Positions 1 to 6,990 of a DNA stretch of 16,018 nt are shown here, in pieces; position 1 is the first letter of the stretch, and every line of letters begins with the position of its first letter. The notes under the pieces are model-generated. The model had not been told where the DNA came from. It made no database searches and saw only the letters and a list, made by a program, of their open reading frames with translations. The DNA lies in assembly GCA_045586995.1 (NCBI GenBank), contig JAZNBI010000128.1:1-16018 (forward strand), written 5' to 3'. The stretch is from JAZNBI01 sp045586995. Lineage in GTDB: Bacteria; Bacillota; Clostridia; Oscillospirales; CAG-272. The translations under genes and the position numbers were made by a program.

Positions 1-1
1 C

Positions 2-86
2 ATTCGCGTCAGCGAATATTTCACATTTGCAGAGCAAATATTTCACAGCGAAGCTATTTCACTTGCCCGCAAGGGCAAATTTCGTT
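2..86. repeat. Chain of mini-hairpins separated by atttcac
   Basis: Four short perfect inverted repeats stand in a row: attcgc/gcgaat (2-17), atttgc/gcaaat (25-39), agc/gct (47-55) and ttgccc/gggcaa (63-78). The first three are each followed by exactly the same 7-mer, atttcac (18-24, 40-46, 56-62); the fourth is followed by the degenerate atttcgt (79-85). The stems differ in sequence while the spacer is constant. The array lies just downstream of the tRNA operon terminator on the minus strand and starts at the window edge, so it may be longer. I recognise this style as a dispersed repeat of gut Clostridia but know no function for it. Confidence 0.75.
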
Positions 87-87
87 G

Positions 88-130
88 AAAAAAGCACACA
101 TTGTCTTGGTAGACAAATGTGTGCTTTTTT
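88..130 (-). terminator. Terminator of the tRNA operon
   Basis: Inverted repeat aaaaaagcacacattgtc (88-105) against gacaaatgtgtgctttttt (112-130), with one bulged base and a 6-nt loop. Read on the minus strand the 3' arm ends in a run of T immediately after tRNA-Tyr, the expected place for an intrinsic terminator. The A/T tails are symmetric, so it could act in both directions. Confidence 0.85.
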
Positions 131-131
131 C

Positions 132-216
132 TGGTGGGGGAAGGTGGATTCGGACCACCGAAGTCAGTGACAACAGATTTACAGTCTGCCCCCTTTGGCC
201 GCTCGGGAATTCCCCC
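132..216 (-). tRNA. tRNA-Tyr (anticodon GTA)
   Basis: On the minus strand the gene starts GGGGGAA and ends TTCCCCC-A-CCA, giving a perfect 7-bp acceptor stem, a discriminator A and an encoded CCA (132-134). The anticodon arm reads GACTGTAAATC, with GTA in the loop. The T-arm carries GGTCCGAATCC. The 85-nt length reflects the long variable arm expected of a bacterial class II tRNA-Tyr. It is 24 nt downstream of tRNA-Thr and is probably cotranscribed with it. Confidence 0.96.
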
Positions 217-240
217 ATTTGCCCCGCTATTGCGAAGCTA

Positions 241-315
241 TGGAGCTGGTGAACGGAGTCGAACCATCAACCTGCTGATTACAAATCAGCTGCTCTGCCA
301 TTGAGCCACACCAGC
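241..315 (-). tRNA. tRNA-Thr (anticodon TGT)
   Basis: On the minus strand the 75-nt gene has acceptor stem GCTGGTG/CACCAGC, discriminator T and an encoded CCA (241-243). The D-arm includes GGCTCAATGGCAGAGC. The anticodon stem-loop CTGATTTGTAATCAG places TGT in the loop, and the T-arm reads GGTTCGACTCC. It is the first gene of the two-tRNA operon, close behind a consensus promoter. Confidence 0.96.
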
Positions 316-336
316 ACTTTTCGTCGGACATTTGGT

Positions 337-365
337 ATTATACCACACCTAATATTTTTTGTCAA
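337..365 (-). promoter_or_regulatory. Sigma-A promoter of the tRNA-Thr/Tyr operon
   Basis: On the minus strand, TTGACA (360-365) and TATAAT (337-342) are both perfect and separated by exactly 17 bp. The predicted start is near 330, about 15 nt before tRNA-Thr. A fully consensus promoter fits a stable-RNA operon. Confidence 0.92.
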
Positions 366-405
366 TATATTTTATCAATTTTTTTATATTTTTCATATAT
401 TTCTA

Positions 406-434
406 TTTACTTTACGGCACTTTAAAGCTATAAT
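406..434 (+). promoter_or_regulatory. Sigma-A promoter of the lipoprotein gene
   Basis: TTTACT (406-411, 4 of 6 matches to TTGACA) and perfect TATAAT (429-434) with a 17-bp spacer, 35 nt upstream of the start codon at 469. The gene is divergent from the tRNA operon. Confidence 0.7.
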
Positions 435-468
435 ACTCTTATAAATACATTTTAAATTTGAGGAAAAA

Positions 469-1143
469 ATGAAAAAAACTTTATTTACAATAATTTTGCT
501 CGCCTTTTGCATATCCTTTTCGGCATGTAATGCCGAAAAGCAAGCGCTTTGCCGAGAAATATCGTATGACAATACACTTTATCAGCTCTGGAGCAAAGGC
601 AATAAAATCACGAAAATCACGGTATCTGTTTCGGATGCGTCCCAACAGACCTTCCCTATTGCCGGAATCGAATGTGAAGATCCCTCGGAAGATTGCGGTT
701 TTGAGATAATTGACCTGAACTTTGACGATGTCGACGATTTTCGCATTTTAACCTTAAACTCAGATGGATTGACAAAATATTCCTGCTTTATATTCGATGC
801 CGAGAAAAAACAATATTTCCAAGATCCTATTTTAAACTCGGTCAAATCTCCGATAATTGATAAGGAAAATCAAAAAATCACAAGCTTTTCGACAACCACA
901 AGGGAATTCGCGCCTATCGGAGATATCGGAGAAACCTATGAAACCGAATATGTAAAATCCGAATATGTCTGGCGTGAAAACAAGCTTTATATCTGCGCCA
1001 AAAGGTCACTGACTTATTATTCGGAAAACGACATTTATTGTTTCTGCGTTTACGAATTCGATGAAAACGGACGCGAGATCGGCACCGAAGAAAAATGGAT
1101 CTTCTCGCCCGAAAATTTAAATGTCGAGGATTATATAAATTAA
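469..1143 (+). CDS. Putative surface lipoprotein of unknown function
   Basis: The 224-residue protein opens with a Lys-rich n-region, a hydrophobic stretch and a lipobox FSAC whose Cys20 would be lipidated after signal peptidase II cleavage, so it is probably anchored to the outer face of the membrane. The segment around residues 81-91 (IDLNFDDVDDF) resembles the acidic DxNFDGxxD turn often seen in secreted Clostridial lipoproteins with beta-rich repeats, but only one such turn is visible. I cannot assign a family or ligand. The start is supported by an aggaaa ribosome binding site at 461-466 and an upstream promoter. The gene appears monocistronic: its neighbour serA converges on it and the two are separated by a hairpin. 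Confidence 0.85.
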   Translation: MKKTLFTIILLAFCISFSACNAEKQALCREISYDNTLYQLWSKGNKITKITVSVSDASQQTFPIAGIECEDPSEDCGFEIIDLNFDDVDDFRILTLNSDGLTKYSCFIFDAEKKQYFQDPILNSVKSPIIDKENQKITSFSTTTREFAPIGDIGETYETEYVKSEYVWRENKLYICAKRSLTYYSENDIYCFCVYEFDENGREIGTEEKWIFSPENLNVEDYIN

Positions 1144-1157
1144 ATTATCTTGTTTTC

Positions 1158-1195
1158 AAAAATTTTGGGGAAAGCGAAAAGCTTTCCCCAAAAAA
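1158..1195 (-). terminator. Terminator of the serC-serA operon
   Basis: Inverted repeat ttttggggaaagc / gctttccccaaaa (about 1163-1194) with a short gaaaa loop. On the minus strand the stem is followed by TTTTTG, placing an intrinsic terminator directly after the serA stop codon. On the plus strand the stem is followed by A rather than T, so it is a weaker terminator for the lipoprotein gene. Confidence 0.75.
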
Positions 1196-1196
1196 A

Positions 1197-2363
1197 TTAT
1201 TTAATTATACGAACCTTGGCAACCCCATCGATAGATGTGATTTTCTCGATAACAGCATCGGGAAGCTCCCCGTTGATATCAACCATAGTATATGCGTTAT
1301 CACCCTTTGACTTGTTTGTAAGATTTTCAATATTGATTCCCTGCTCCGAAAGTGCAGCGGAAATTTGAGCAAGCAATGACGGCATATTAGCATGGAAAAC
1401 ACAAATTCTGATGCTTCCGACATGAGGCATAGAAACATTCGGGAAGTTAACGCTGTTTTTAATATTTCCGAAACGCAAGAAATCATCAAGCTGTTGAGCA
1501 GCCATAACAGCGCAATTATCCTCAGACTCTGCCGTAGAAGCGCCGAGGTGAGGTATATTTACGATTCCGTCAACGCCGAGAGTTGCATCTGTCGGGAAGT
1601 CGGTAATATAAGCCGAAACCTTACCCGAAGCGATCGCCTCTTTCATATCCTCTGCATTAACGAGGTCTGCACGCGAAAGATTGATGATCTTAACGCCCTT
1701 CTTCATAGTAGCAATGCTTGCAGCGCAAATCATATTCTTGGTTTGAGGCGTTGCGGGAACGTGTAAAGTAATATAATCGGCGGTTTTAAAAATATCCTCA
1801 TAAGCGGCTGCCTTTTTTACCGAACGAGAGAGCATCCAAGCGCCCTCAACCGTCAAATATGGGTCACAGCCCACAACATTCATTCCGAGATGAGTTGCCG
1901 CATTGGCTACAAGACCGCCGATCGCGCCAAGTCCGATAACGCCCAAGGTCTTGCCCGAAAGCTCTGTGCCTGCAAATTTTGACTTTCCTGCCTCAACTGC
2001 TTTAGCTACGTCCTCGACGTTGCCTTTCAAGGTCTTTGCCCATTCAACGCCGCCCGTTATGTTTCTTGAAGCGAGCAACAATGCGCAGATCGCAAGTTCT
2101 TTAACTCCGTTTGCATTAGCGCCGGGAGTATTGAATACAACGATTCCTTCCTTTGAGCAACGATCTATCGGAATATTGTTAACACCTGCGCCGCAACGTG
2201 CGATGGCTTGAAGATTATCACCGAATGTCATATCGTGCATAACGGCAGAACGTACCATTATAGCATCGGGGTTTTCAATATCTGTTCCTATTGTATATTC
2301 GGAACGGTCCAAAATATCGGTACCGACCTTCGCTATTTTATTTAAAAGCTGTATGTTTTTCAT
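1197..2363 (-). CDS. serA: D-3-phosphoglycerate dehydrogenase, ACT-domain form
   Basis: SerA oxidises 3-phosphoglycerate to 3-phosphohydroxypyruvate with NAD+, the first step of the phosphorylated serine pathway in the cytosol. The 388-residue protein has a split substrate domain, a Rossmann core with GLGAIGG at 144-150, and the D-2-hydroxyacid dehydrogenase signature including Arg231 (NLSRADL) and His272 (IPHLGAS). A C-terminal ACT domain (about 318-388) would bind serine or a related effector, suggesting feedback control. The catalytic Glu of the family appears to be replaced conservatively: the usual DVFPTEP is TDFPTDA here, putting Asp259 at that position. The length fits the short Firmicute form rather than the ~410-residue E. 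coli or ~530-residue long forms. An aaaggaa site precedes the ATG. It lies 16 bp downstream of serC in the same operon. Confidence 0.95.
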   Translation of the reverse strand: MKNIQLLNKIAKVGTDILDRSEYTIGTDIENPDAIMVRSAVMHDMTFGDNLQAIARCGAGVNNIPIDRCSKEGIVVFNTPGANANGVKELAICALLLASRNITGGVEWAKTLKGNVEDVAKAVEAGKSKFAGTELSGKTLGVIGLGAIGGLVANAATHLGMNVVGCDPYLTVEGAWMLSRSVKKAAAYEDIFKTADYITLHVPATPQTKNMICAASIATMKKGVKIINLSRADLVNAEDMKEAIASGKVSAYITDFPTDATLGVDGIVNIPHLGASTAESEDNCAVMAAQQLDDFLRFGNIKNSVNFPNVSMPHVGSIRICVFHANMPSLLAQISAALSEQGINIENLTNKSKGDNAYTMVDINGELPDAVIEKITSIDGVAKVRIIK

Positions 2364-2379
2364 AAATAAATTCCTTTCA

Positions 2380-3465
2380 TTACTTAGGATTTCTCTGGGC
2401 GAAATCTTTCATAAATTCAACAAGCTTTGCAACGCCTTCATAAGGCATAGCGTTATAAATAGACGCTCTCATACCGCCAACCGAGCGATGACCTTTTGTG
2501 TTTTTCAATCCGCAAGCGGCTGCCTCCGAAGCAAACTTCTTGTCGAGGTCTGCATTACCCGTTACGAAAGTAACGTTCATCATCGAACGGCTTTCCTTGT
2601 GAACGGGAGCTGTATAATAGCTCTGAGAATCAAGATAATCGTAGAGAAGGTTTGCCTTTGCAACATTCATCTCCTTCATCTTTTCCAGACCGCCGATTGA
2701 AAGTATCCACTCGTAAACAAGCTTTGCGACATAAATGGGATAGCAAGGCGGAGTATTATACATTGAATCGTTGTCAGCCATAGTTTTCCAATCGAGCATT
2801 GCGGGGGTAATGGGCAAAGAATTGCCGAGAAGATCCTCACGCACGATAACGACAGTAAGTCCTGCCGGAGCCATATTTTTCTGAGCGCCTGCATAAATAA
2901 CGCCGAACTTGGAAACGTCGACCGGCTCGGAAATAATACAAGAGGACATATCCGCGACCAACGGAATATCTCCAGTATCGGGAATATAAGAGAATTTAGA
3001 GCCGTATATAGTATTGTTGAAACAAATATGAACGTAAGAAGCATCGGGTCTGAACTGTTCGCGTGTAACGTAAGGAACGTGATTAAAATTATCGTCCTTT
3101 GTCGTAGCAACGCAAACAACGTCGCCGTATTTTTGGGCCTCTTTATATGCCTTACCCGAAAATTGACCCGAAACAATATAGTCTGCCTTGCCTGTTTTGC
3201 CGATAAGATTCATCGGAACTGCCGCAAACTGTGTGGACGCACCTCCCTGAAGGAAAAGCACCTTATAGTTGTCCGGAATATTCATAAGCTCGCGAAGAAG
3301 CTTTTCTGCGTCGGCGATTATAACCTCATAATCAGGAGATCGGTGCGACATCTCCATAACCGACATTCCTGAATTGCCGTAGCAGACCAGTTCTGATGCT
3401 GCTTTTTCAAGTACGGGAAGCGGAAGCATGGAAGGGCCTGCCGAAAAATTGTAAACTCTGTTCAT
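2380..3465 (-). CDS. serC: Phosphoserine aminotransferase
   Basis: SerC is the PLP-dependent class V aminotransferase that converts 3-phosphohydroxypyruvate plus glutamate to O-phosphoserine, the step after SerA. The 361-residue protein begins MNRVYNFSAGPSMLP, the hallmark SerC N-terminus. It has HRS at 41-43, the phosphate-binding GGAS at 74-77, Asp172 (ADMSS) at the PLP-pyridine position and Schiff-base Lys196 (AGAQKNMAPAG). The GTKGHR-type substrate loop near the C-terminus reads NTKGHRSVGGMR. An in-frame ATG 45 bp upstream exists, but I chose 3465 because a perfect AGGAGG (3474-3479) sits 8 nt before it and the protein then starts at the family's usual place. It is the first gene of serC-serA; no serB is visible here. 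Confidence 0.96.
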   Translation of the reverse strand: MNRVYNFSAGPSMLPLPVLEKAASELVCYGNSGMSVMEMSHRSPDYEVIIADAEKLLRELMNIPDNYKVLFLQGGASTQFAAVPMNLIGKTGKADYIVSGQFSGKAYKEAQKYGDVVCVATTKDDNFNHVPYVTREQFRPDASYVHICFNNTIYGSKFSYIPDTGDIPLVADMSSCIISEPVDVSKFGVIYAGAQKNMAPAGLTVVIVREDLLGNSLPITPAMLDWKTMADNDSMYNTPPCYPIYVAKLVYEWILSIGGLEKMKEMNVAKANLLYDYLDSQSYYTAPVHKESRSMMNVTFVTGNADLDKKFASEAAACGLKNTKGHRSVGGMRASIYNAMPYEGVAKLVEFMKDFAQRNPK

Positions 3466-3522
3466 AAAATAAACCTCCTGAAATGAATTTGCGGTTGCAT
3501 AAAAATACAACGCGTTATGATA

Positions 3523-3551
3523 ATTATATAATAATTAGAAAATATCGTCAA
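3523..3551 (-). promoter_or_regulatory. Sigma-A promoter of serC-serA
   Basis: On the minus strand, TTGACG (3546-3551) and perfect TATAAT (3523-3528) with a 17-bp spacer, about 58 nt upstream of the serC start. The short leader leaves no room for a T-box or riboswitch. Confidence 0.85.
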
Positions 3552-3640
3552 TAGAAAAAAGGAAATAAAAACCGTTTTTTTGAAAAATCTACAAATAATC
3601 TATCTTTTATGACATTTCAAACCCTATTATTATGCATTTT

Positions 3641-3688
3641 TTACTCGAAAATGAAATTTGTGAAAATTAAAATTTCTTTTTCGGGTAA
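3641..3688. repeat. Long imperfect hairpin upstream of the serC promoter
   Basis: Arms ttactcgaaaa (3641-3651) and ttttcgggtaa (3678-3688) pair with one T-G wobble. After a single T-T mismatch they continue into gaaattt/aaatttc (3653-3659/3670-3676), giving about 19 bp around a 10-nt loop. No T-run follows on either strand, so it is not a canonical terminator. It sits in the roughly 210-bp gap (3552-3762) between the ThyX-like gene and the serC promoter. A smaller hairpin, ggtttg/caaacc (3696-3713), lies next to it. I see nothing else in this gap. Confidence 0.6.
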
Positions 3689-3762
3689 GATATGAGGTTT
3701 GGTGATACAAACCAATCGCAAAAACGCAAAAATATAGTTTAAATATTGCCGATAACAAAAAA

Positions 3763-4389
3763 TCAGCCCTCTTTAACGGCAATTATATCCTTAGCATACG
3801 GGAGCGTCATGATCCAATCGCAAAGCGTATGCCACTCGGCGAGCTTGTGATTGCGACGAGCATAGTATATATTTATAAGATTCTCGTAATTCATTGTAAC
3901 GGTGCGCATTTGATTATAGCTTGAAGGCAGCAGCTGTATCATATTATGCCAGCTTTGCCTGTCCTCGCGATTTTTATTAAACTTTGCGCGTTCACTCTCC
4001 AAATATTCAATAATCGAGTCGAGAATTTTTAAGCCGCCGTCATCAAGGCGGTCGCACGAAAAGTCATCGCGTTCAAACGGCTTTGAATGAATTTTATGCA
4101 TAGTGGAGGTTGAGTTGGCAACCGTTCCCACTTTATATGTATCGAATTCCTTCCACCAGTACAGCGGCGCTGTGATATCGACCGAAACAAAGATCTGACG
4201 CACGAATTTGCGATGGTCGCTTCCCGCGTGAGCAAGCCGTTTTGCCAAGCCCAGATCATTTTCACCGAGAACATACTCGCCCTTTTCATTGTATTCGCTG
4301 TCGGATTTCGCCCAGCTATTCATAGGGTTGCGCGCTCCGCGAATAGCATTTTCAAGATTCATAACAGATGTGCGTTCCAGCTTTATCAT
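3763..4389 (-). CDS. Distant ThyX-like protein, function unknown
   Basis: This 208-residue soluble protein resembles FAD-dependent thymidylate synthase (ThyX) only distantly. The segment YWWKEFDTYKVG followed by TVANSTSTMH (78-98) lines up with the ThyX region around its RHR-x7-S signature. Asn92, Ser95 and Thr96 match conserved ThyX positions, but the RHR triplet is replaced by Tyr85-Lys86-Val87. The later helix NYENLINIYYARRNHKLAEW (167-186) lines up with the ThyX NLLHFLxLRxxxHAQWE region. It is therefore a candidate member of the fold that has probably lost canonical flavin/dUMP chemistry. I have not been able to run a profile search, so the family call is inference. The start at 4389 has an aaaggg site 10 nt upstream; an in-frame ATG at 4362 is an alternative. 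It lies 29 bp downstream of the Dabb gene and is probably cotranscribed. Confidence 0.6.
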   Translation of the reverse strand: MIKLERTSVMNLENAIRGARNPMNSWAKSDSEYNEKGEYVLGENDLGLAKRLAHAGSDHRKFVRQIFVSVDITAPLYWWKEFDTYKVGTVANSTSTMHKIHSKPFERDDFSCDRLDDGGLKILDSIIEYLESERAKFNKNREDRQSWHNMIQLLPSSYNQMRTVTMNYENLINIYYARRNHKLAEWHTLCDWIMTLPYAKDIIAVKEG

Positions 4390-4418
4390 AATTCTCGTTC
4401 CCTTTCGTTTAAATTAAA

Positions 4419-4721
4419 TCAAAATTCATAATCGACGGCAGCTCGTTTTTCAACCACCTGCGCCATATATTTGGAAACATTTTGATGGTCGGGGTGAACC
4501 TGATACTTACTCAATGCGTCAAGCGATTCAAAATCACAAATCAAAACGACGTCAAACGACCTTTCACTCTTTAGAACGTCCTTTTTTATTTCCATGGATT
4601 TTATTTGAGGGATAATGGCAGGCAACGCCAGCAGCTTTGAAATAATATACTCAATATTTTCTTCTTTTGTGCGTCCGTTTGCACTATCCTTAAATTTCCA
4701 CATAACAATATGCTTTATCAT
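4419..4721 (-). CDS. Dabb family stress-responsive alpha/beta-barrel protein
   Basis: A 100-residue protein with the pattern of the Dabb (dimeric alpha-beta barrel) family. It begins MIKHIVMWKFKD, has a central beta-alpha-beta region, and carries the typical YQVHPDHQ segment near residues 73-80 followed by a closing helix and strand. Family members are small cytosolic dimers; their substrates are mostly unknown, and some bacterial members are stress-induced or bind small hydrophobic ligands. The length equals the single-domain family norm. A strong aaggag site precedes the start. It has its own promoter and heads a two-gene transcript with the ThyX-like gene. Confidence 0.88.
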   Translation of the reverse strand: MIKHIVMWKFKDSANGRTKEENIEYIISKLLALPAIIPQIKSMEIKKDVLKSERSFDVVLICDFESLDALSKYQVHPDHQNVSKYMAQVVEKRAAVDYEF

Positions 4722-4752
4722 AATAAACTCCTTAAAATATATTCTACCTTAT

Positions 4753-4781
4753 ATAATATCACAGCAACAAAATAAAGTCAA
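4753..4781 (-). promoter_or_regulatory. Sigma-A promoter of the Dabb gene
   Basis: On the minus strand, TTGACT (4776-4781) and TATTAT (4753-4758) with a 17-bp spacer, 32 nt before the start codon. It is back-to-back with the trpS promoter, the two -35 boxes being 24 bp apart. Confidence 0.8.
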
Positions 4782-4805
4782 TAGATACAAAAAATGAAAT
4801 ATGTA

Positions 4806-4834
4806 TTGAAAAAATTATTTTGGTGTGTTAGAAT
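4806..4834 (+). promoter_or_regulatory. Sigma-A promoter of trpS
   Basis: TTGAAA (4806-4811) and TAGAAT (4829-4834), 5 of 6 matches each, with a 17-bp spacer, 40 nt before the trpS start. The leader is too short for the T-box that controls many Firmicute aminoacyl-tRNA synthetase genes. Confidence 0.8.
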
Positions 4835-4874
4835 ATTACAGAATATATTTTTAATCATCGGAGGATATGCTATT

Positions 4875-5876
4875 ATGCTCAATGACAGAAAGGTTTCTTT
4901 TTCGGGAGTTCAACCGAGCGGAAATCTAACGATAGGAAATTACCTTGGCGCATTGCGTAATTTTTCATTATACAGCGACCAATATAAATGCTTTTATTGC
5001 GTGGTAGATCTTCACGCCATCACGGTAAGACAAGTTCCCGCAGATTTACGCAGAAGAACCTACGAAACCCTGGCGCTCTATATGGCATGCGGATTAGACC
5101 CCGACAAAAACACACTTTACGTTCAATCTCACGTTCCGGCTCACACAGAGCTTTCTTGGATCCTGAACTGTTTTACAATGTTCGGTGAGCTTTCGAGAAT
5201 GACACAGTTCAAGGATAAAAGCGTAAAACACGCAAACAATATAAATTCGGGACTTTTCACATATCCCGTACTTATGGCATCGGATATATTGCTTTATCAG
5301 ACCGACGTCGTGCCCGTAGGCATCGATCAGAAGCAGCACGTTGAAATTTGCCGAGATATCGCAACGCGTTTCAATCAAATATATCCCGATACATTTACTA
5401 TTCCCGAACCGATCATATCAAAAAGCGGAATGAAGATCATGTCGCTCAGCGAGCCGACCAAGAAAATGAGCAAGTCGGATGAAAATGTAAATGCCGTTGT
5501 ATATATCCTTGACGATAAGGACACAATAATAAGGAAATTCAAGCGCGCCGTGACCGATTCCGGCAACGAAATAAGAGTTGCCGAAGGAAAAGACGGAATT
5601 AATAATCTCATATCCATATATTCTTGCTTCACAGGCAAAACAGCCGAGGAGGTGGAGCGTGAATTTTACGGTAAAGGATACGGAGATTTCAAATTAGCGG
5701 TAGGCGAAGCTTGTGCCGACAGCTTGGCTCCCGTACAAAAAAAATATGCTGAATTGTTGTCTGACAAAGCATATATCGAATCGGTTATGAAAAACGGTGC
5801 CGAGGAAGCATCCTACTTTGCGCGCAAAACTCTCTCGAAGGTGAAACGCAAGCTTGGCTTTGTTCAAATCGGCTGA
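4875..5876 (+). CDS. trpS: Tryptophanyl-tRNA synthetase
   Basis: TrpRS is a class I synthetase that activates tryptophan with ATP and charges tRNA-Trp in the cytosol. The 333-residue protein starts MLNDRKVSFSGVQPSGNLTI, with the HIGH-equivalent TIGN at 19-22 as in Bacillus-type TrpRS. The KMSKS loop is intact at 197-201 (KKMSKSDENV). The DLHAIT and PVGIDQKQHVE segments that shape the Trp pocket are present, and the length matches the family. The frame is open 81 bp further upstream, but an ATG there would lie within the promoter. The chosen ATG has a ggagg site (4860-4864) 10 nt before it. The next gene follows after 22 bp and is probably cotranscribed. Confidence 0.97.
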   Translation: MLNDRKVSFSGVQPSGNLTIGNYLGALRNFSLYSDQYKCFYCVVDLHAITVRQVPADLRRRTYETLALYMACGLDPDKNTLYVQSHVPAHTELSWILNCFTMFGELSRMTQFKDKSVKHANNINSGLFTYPVLMASDILLYQTDVVPVGIDQKQHVEICRDIATRFNQIYPDTFTIPEPIISKSGMKIMSLSEPTKKMSKSDENVNAVVYILDDKDTIIRKFKRAVTDSGNEIRVAEGKDGINNLISIYSCFTGKTAEEVEREFYGKGYGDFKLAVGEACADSLAPVQKKYAELLSDKAYIESVMKNGAEEASYFARKTLSKVKRKLGFVQIG

Positions 5877-5898
5877 TTTTACTTAAAGAGGCAAAAGA

Positions 5899-6957
5899 AT
5901 GGCGATGTTTACGTTAAGCGGCGAAAATATGATATATTCCGTTGGAGCGTTGCTCTCATCGGTCGCGCTTTGCGTAACGGCTATACCTTTTGTTTATACA
6001 TTTGCATTTAAAATAGGTGCACTCGACATTCCGACAGATTCAAGAAGAATGCACATAACGCCCGTTCCGCGCAACGGAGGGCTTGCAATTTTTTTGTCAT
6101 TCTTATTGACCACACTCTGTTTTTGTGACATAACGCCCACCCTGAAAAATCTTTGGGTGGGCGGATTTATTCTTACCATTATAGGTACACTAGACGATAT
6201 TTTCAAGCTTAATGCATGGATAAAGCTTGCTTTTCAGTCGATTTCCGCCTTTATCGCGGTGCGCGGCGGATGTGTGATAGAATCAATTGACCTTTTCGGC
6301 TTCGGCTTTGAAACCGACGTTTTTTCGATACCCGTCACTATACTTTTTATACTTTTGATCACAAATGCGCACAATCTTATCGACGGAATGGACTTGCTCG
6401 CAACGGCAGTTTCGGTAATTGAGGCACTTGCGATTTTTTTAATTCTTTTTGTAGGCGGAAGCGAAAAAAGCATCTCACTTGCCGCTCTTGCGGGATCAAT
6501 ACTCGGTTTTATGAAATACAACCACCATCCCGCAAAAATATTTATGGGAGATTGCGGCTCACTTTTTGTCGGATTTTGTCTTGCGGTCTTTTCGGTTGAC
6601 GCATTTGAGCCGCTCGGAATCTCATTCCCTGTTATAACCGTATGCGCGATTTTTTTGATTCCGATTTCTGATACCTTCTATGCAATTTTTCGGCGCATTT
6701 TGAGAGGAAAAAGTCCTTTCGCATCCGACCGATCTCACTTGCACCACCGCCTGTTTGATAAAATTCGAGATGTTTCGCTTACGGTTTCACTTATCTGCGT
6801 TTTTTCAATATTCGGCGTAACTGCCGCGCTTATGCTCACGTTTTCAGAACTTTGCCGACCTGCTTTTATCGTTTTGTTATCTCTCTCACTTTTTATTATA
6901 CGATGTCATAGATTTCGTAAAGATGAAAAAAAATCCCTCTCGGGGATTTATAAATAA
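5899..6957 (+). CDS. Undecaprenyl-phosphate GlcNAc-1-phosphate transferase, TagO/WecA family
   Basis: A 352-residue polytopic membrane enzyme of the MraY/WecA/TagO family. These transfer a HexNAc-1-phosphate from the UDP-sugar to undecaprenyl phosphate on the inner membrane face, priming wall teichoic acid or another envelope polysaccharide. It shows about ten hydrophobic segments and the family landmarks: Asp99-Asp100 (GTLDD), NAHNLIDGMD (156-165), MGDCGS (216-221), Asp258 (ISDTF) and the cytoplasmic HLHH box (280-283). HLHH distinguishes the WecA/TagO branch from MraY. Without a linked teichoic-acid or capsule cluster I cannot say which polymer it primes, so I leave the symbol blank. An agagg site precedes the ATG at 5899; an alternative start at 5905 is possible. 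Its stop codon lies inside the terminator stem. Confidence 0.93.
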   Translation: MAMFTLSGENMIYSVGALLSSVALCVTAIPFVYTFAFKIGALDIPTDSRRMHITPVPRNGGLAIFLSFLLTTLCFCDITPTLKNLWVGGFILTIIGTLDDIFKLNAWIKLAFQSISAFIAVRGGCVIESIDLFGFGFETDVFSIPVTILFILLITNAHNLIDGMDLLATAVSVIEALAIFLILFVGGSEKSISLAALAGSILGFMKYNHHPAKIFMGDCGSLFVGFCLAVFSVDAFEPLGISFPVITVCAIFLIPISDTFYAIFRRILRGKSPFASDRSHLHHRLFDKIRDVSLTVSLICVFSIFGVTAALMLTFSELCRPAFIVLLSLSLFIIRCHRFRKDEKKSLSGIYK

Positions 6958-6990
6958 CGGAAAGCGAAAATTCGCTTTCCGTTATTTATT
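6950..6990. terminator. Bidirectional terminator between convergent operons
   Basis: A near-perfect palindrome, aaataacggaaagcgaa / ttcgctttccgttattt (6952-6987), around a 2-nt centre, flanked by A-rich DNA on one side and ttatt on the other. It contains the stop codon of the sugar transferase (6955-6957) and that of the convergent winged-helix gene (6986-6988), so one stem can end both transcripts. Confidence 0.85.

Noticed and set aside
1..86. CRISPR array
   Set aside because: The repeats are only 7 bp, the units are hairpins of varying size, and no cas genes are present.
119..304. A 61-codon plus-strand reading frame over the tRNA genes
   Set aside because: It lies antisense across tRNA-Tyr and tRNA-Thr, which are clearly folded; the apparent protein is a by-product.
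1392..1766. A 124-codon plus-strand frame opposite serA
   Set aside because: It is the antisense shadow of a well-conserved gene, with no ribosome binding site and no recognisable protein motif.
3466..3510. Upstream extension of serC
   Set aside because: It adds 15 residues before the canonical SerC N-terminus and overlaps the AGGAGG site.
4794..4874. Upstream extension of trpS
   Set aside because: The ATG at 4794 lies upstream of the predicted -35 box and the added residues do not belong to TrpRS; the internal ATG has a strong ribosome binding site.
4835..4874. T-box leader for trpS
   Set aside because: Only about 40 nt separate the -10 box from the start codon; there is no room for a specifier stem and antiterminator.
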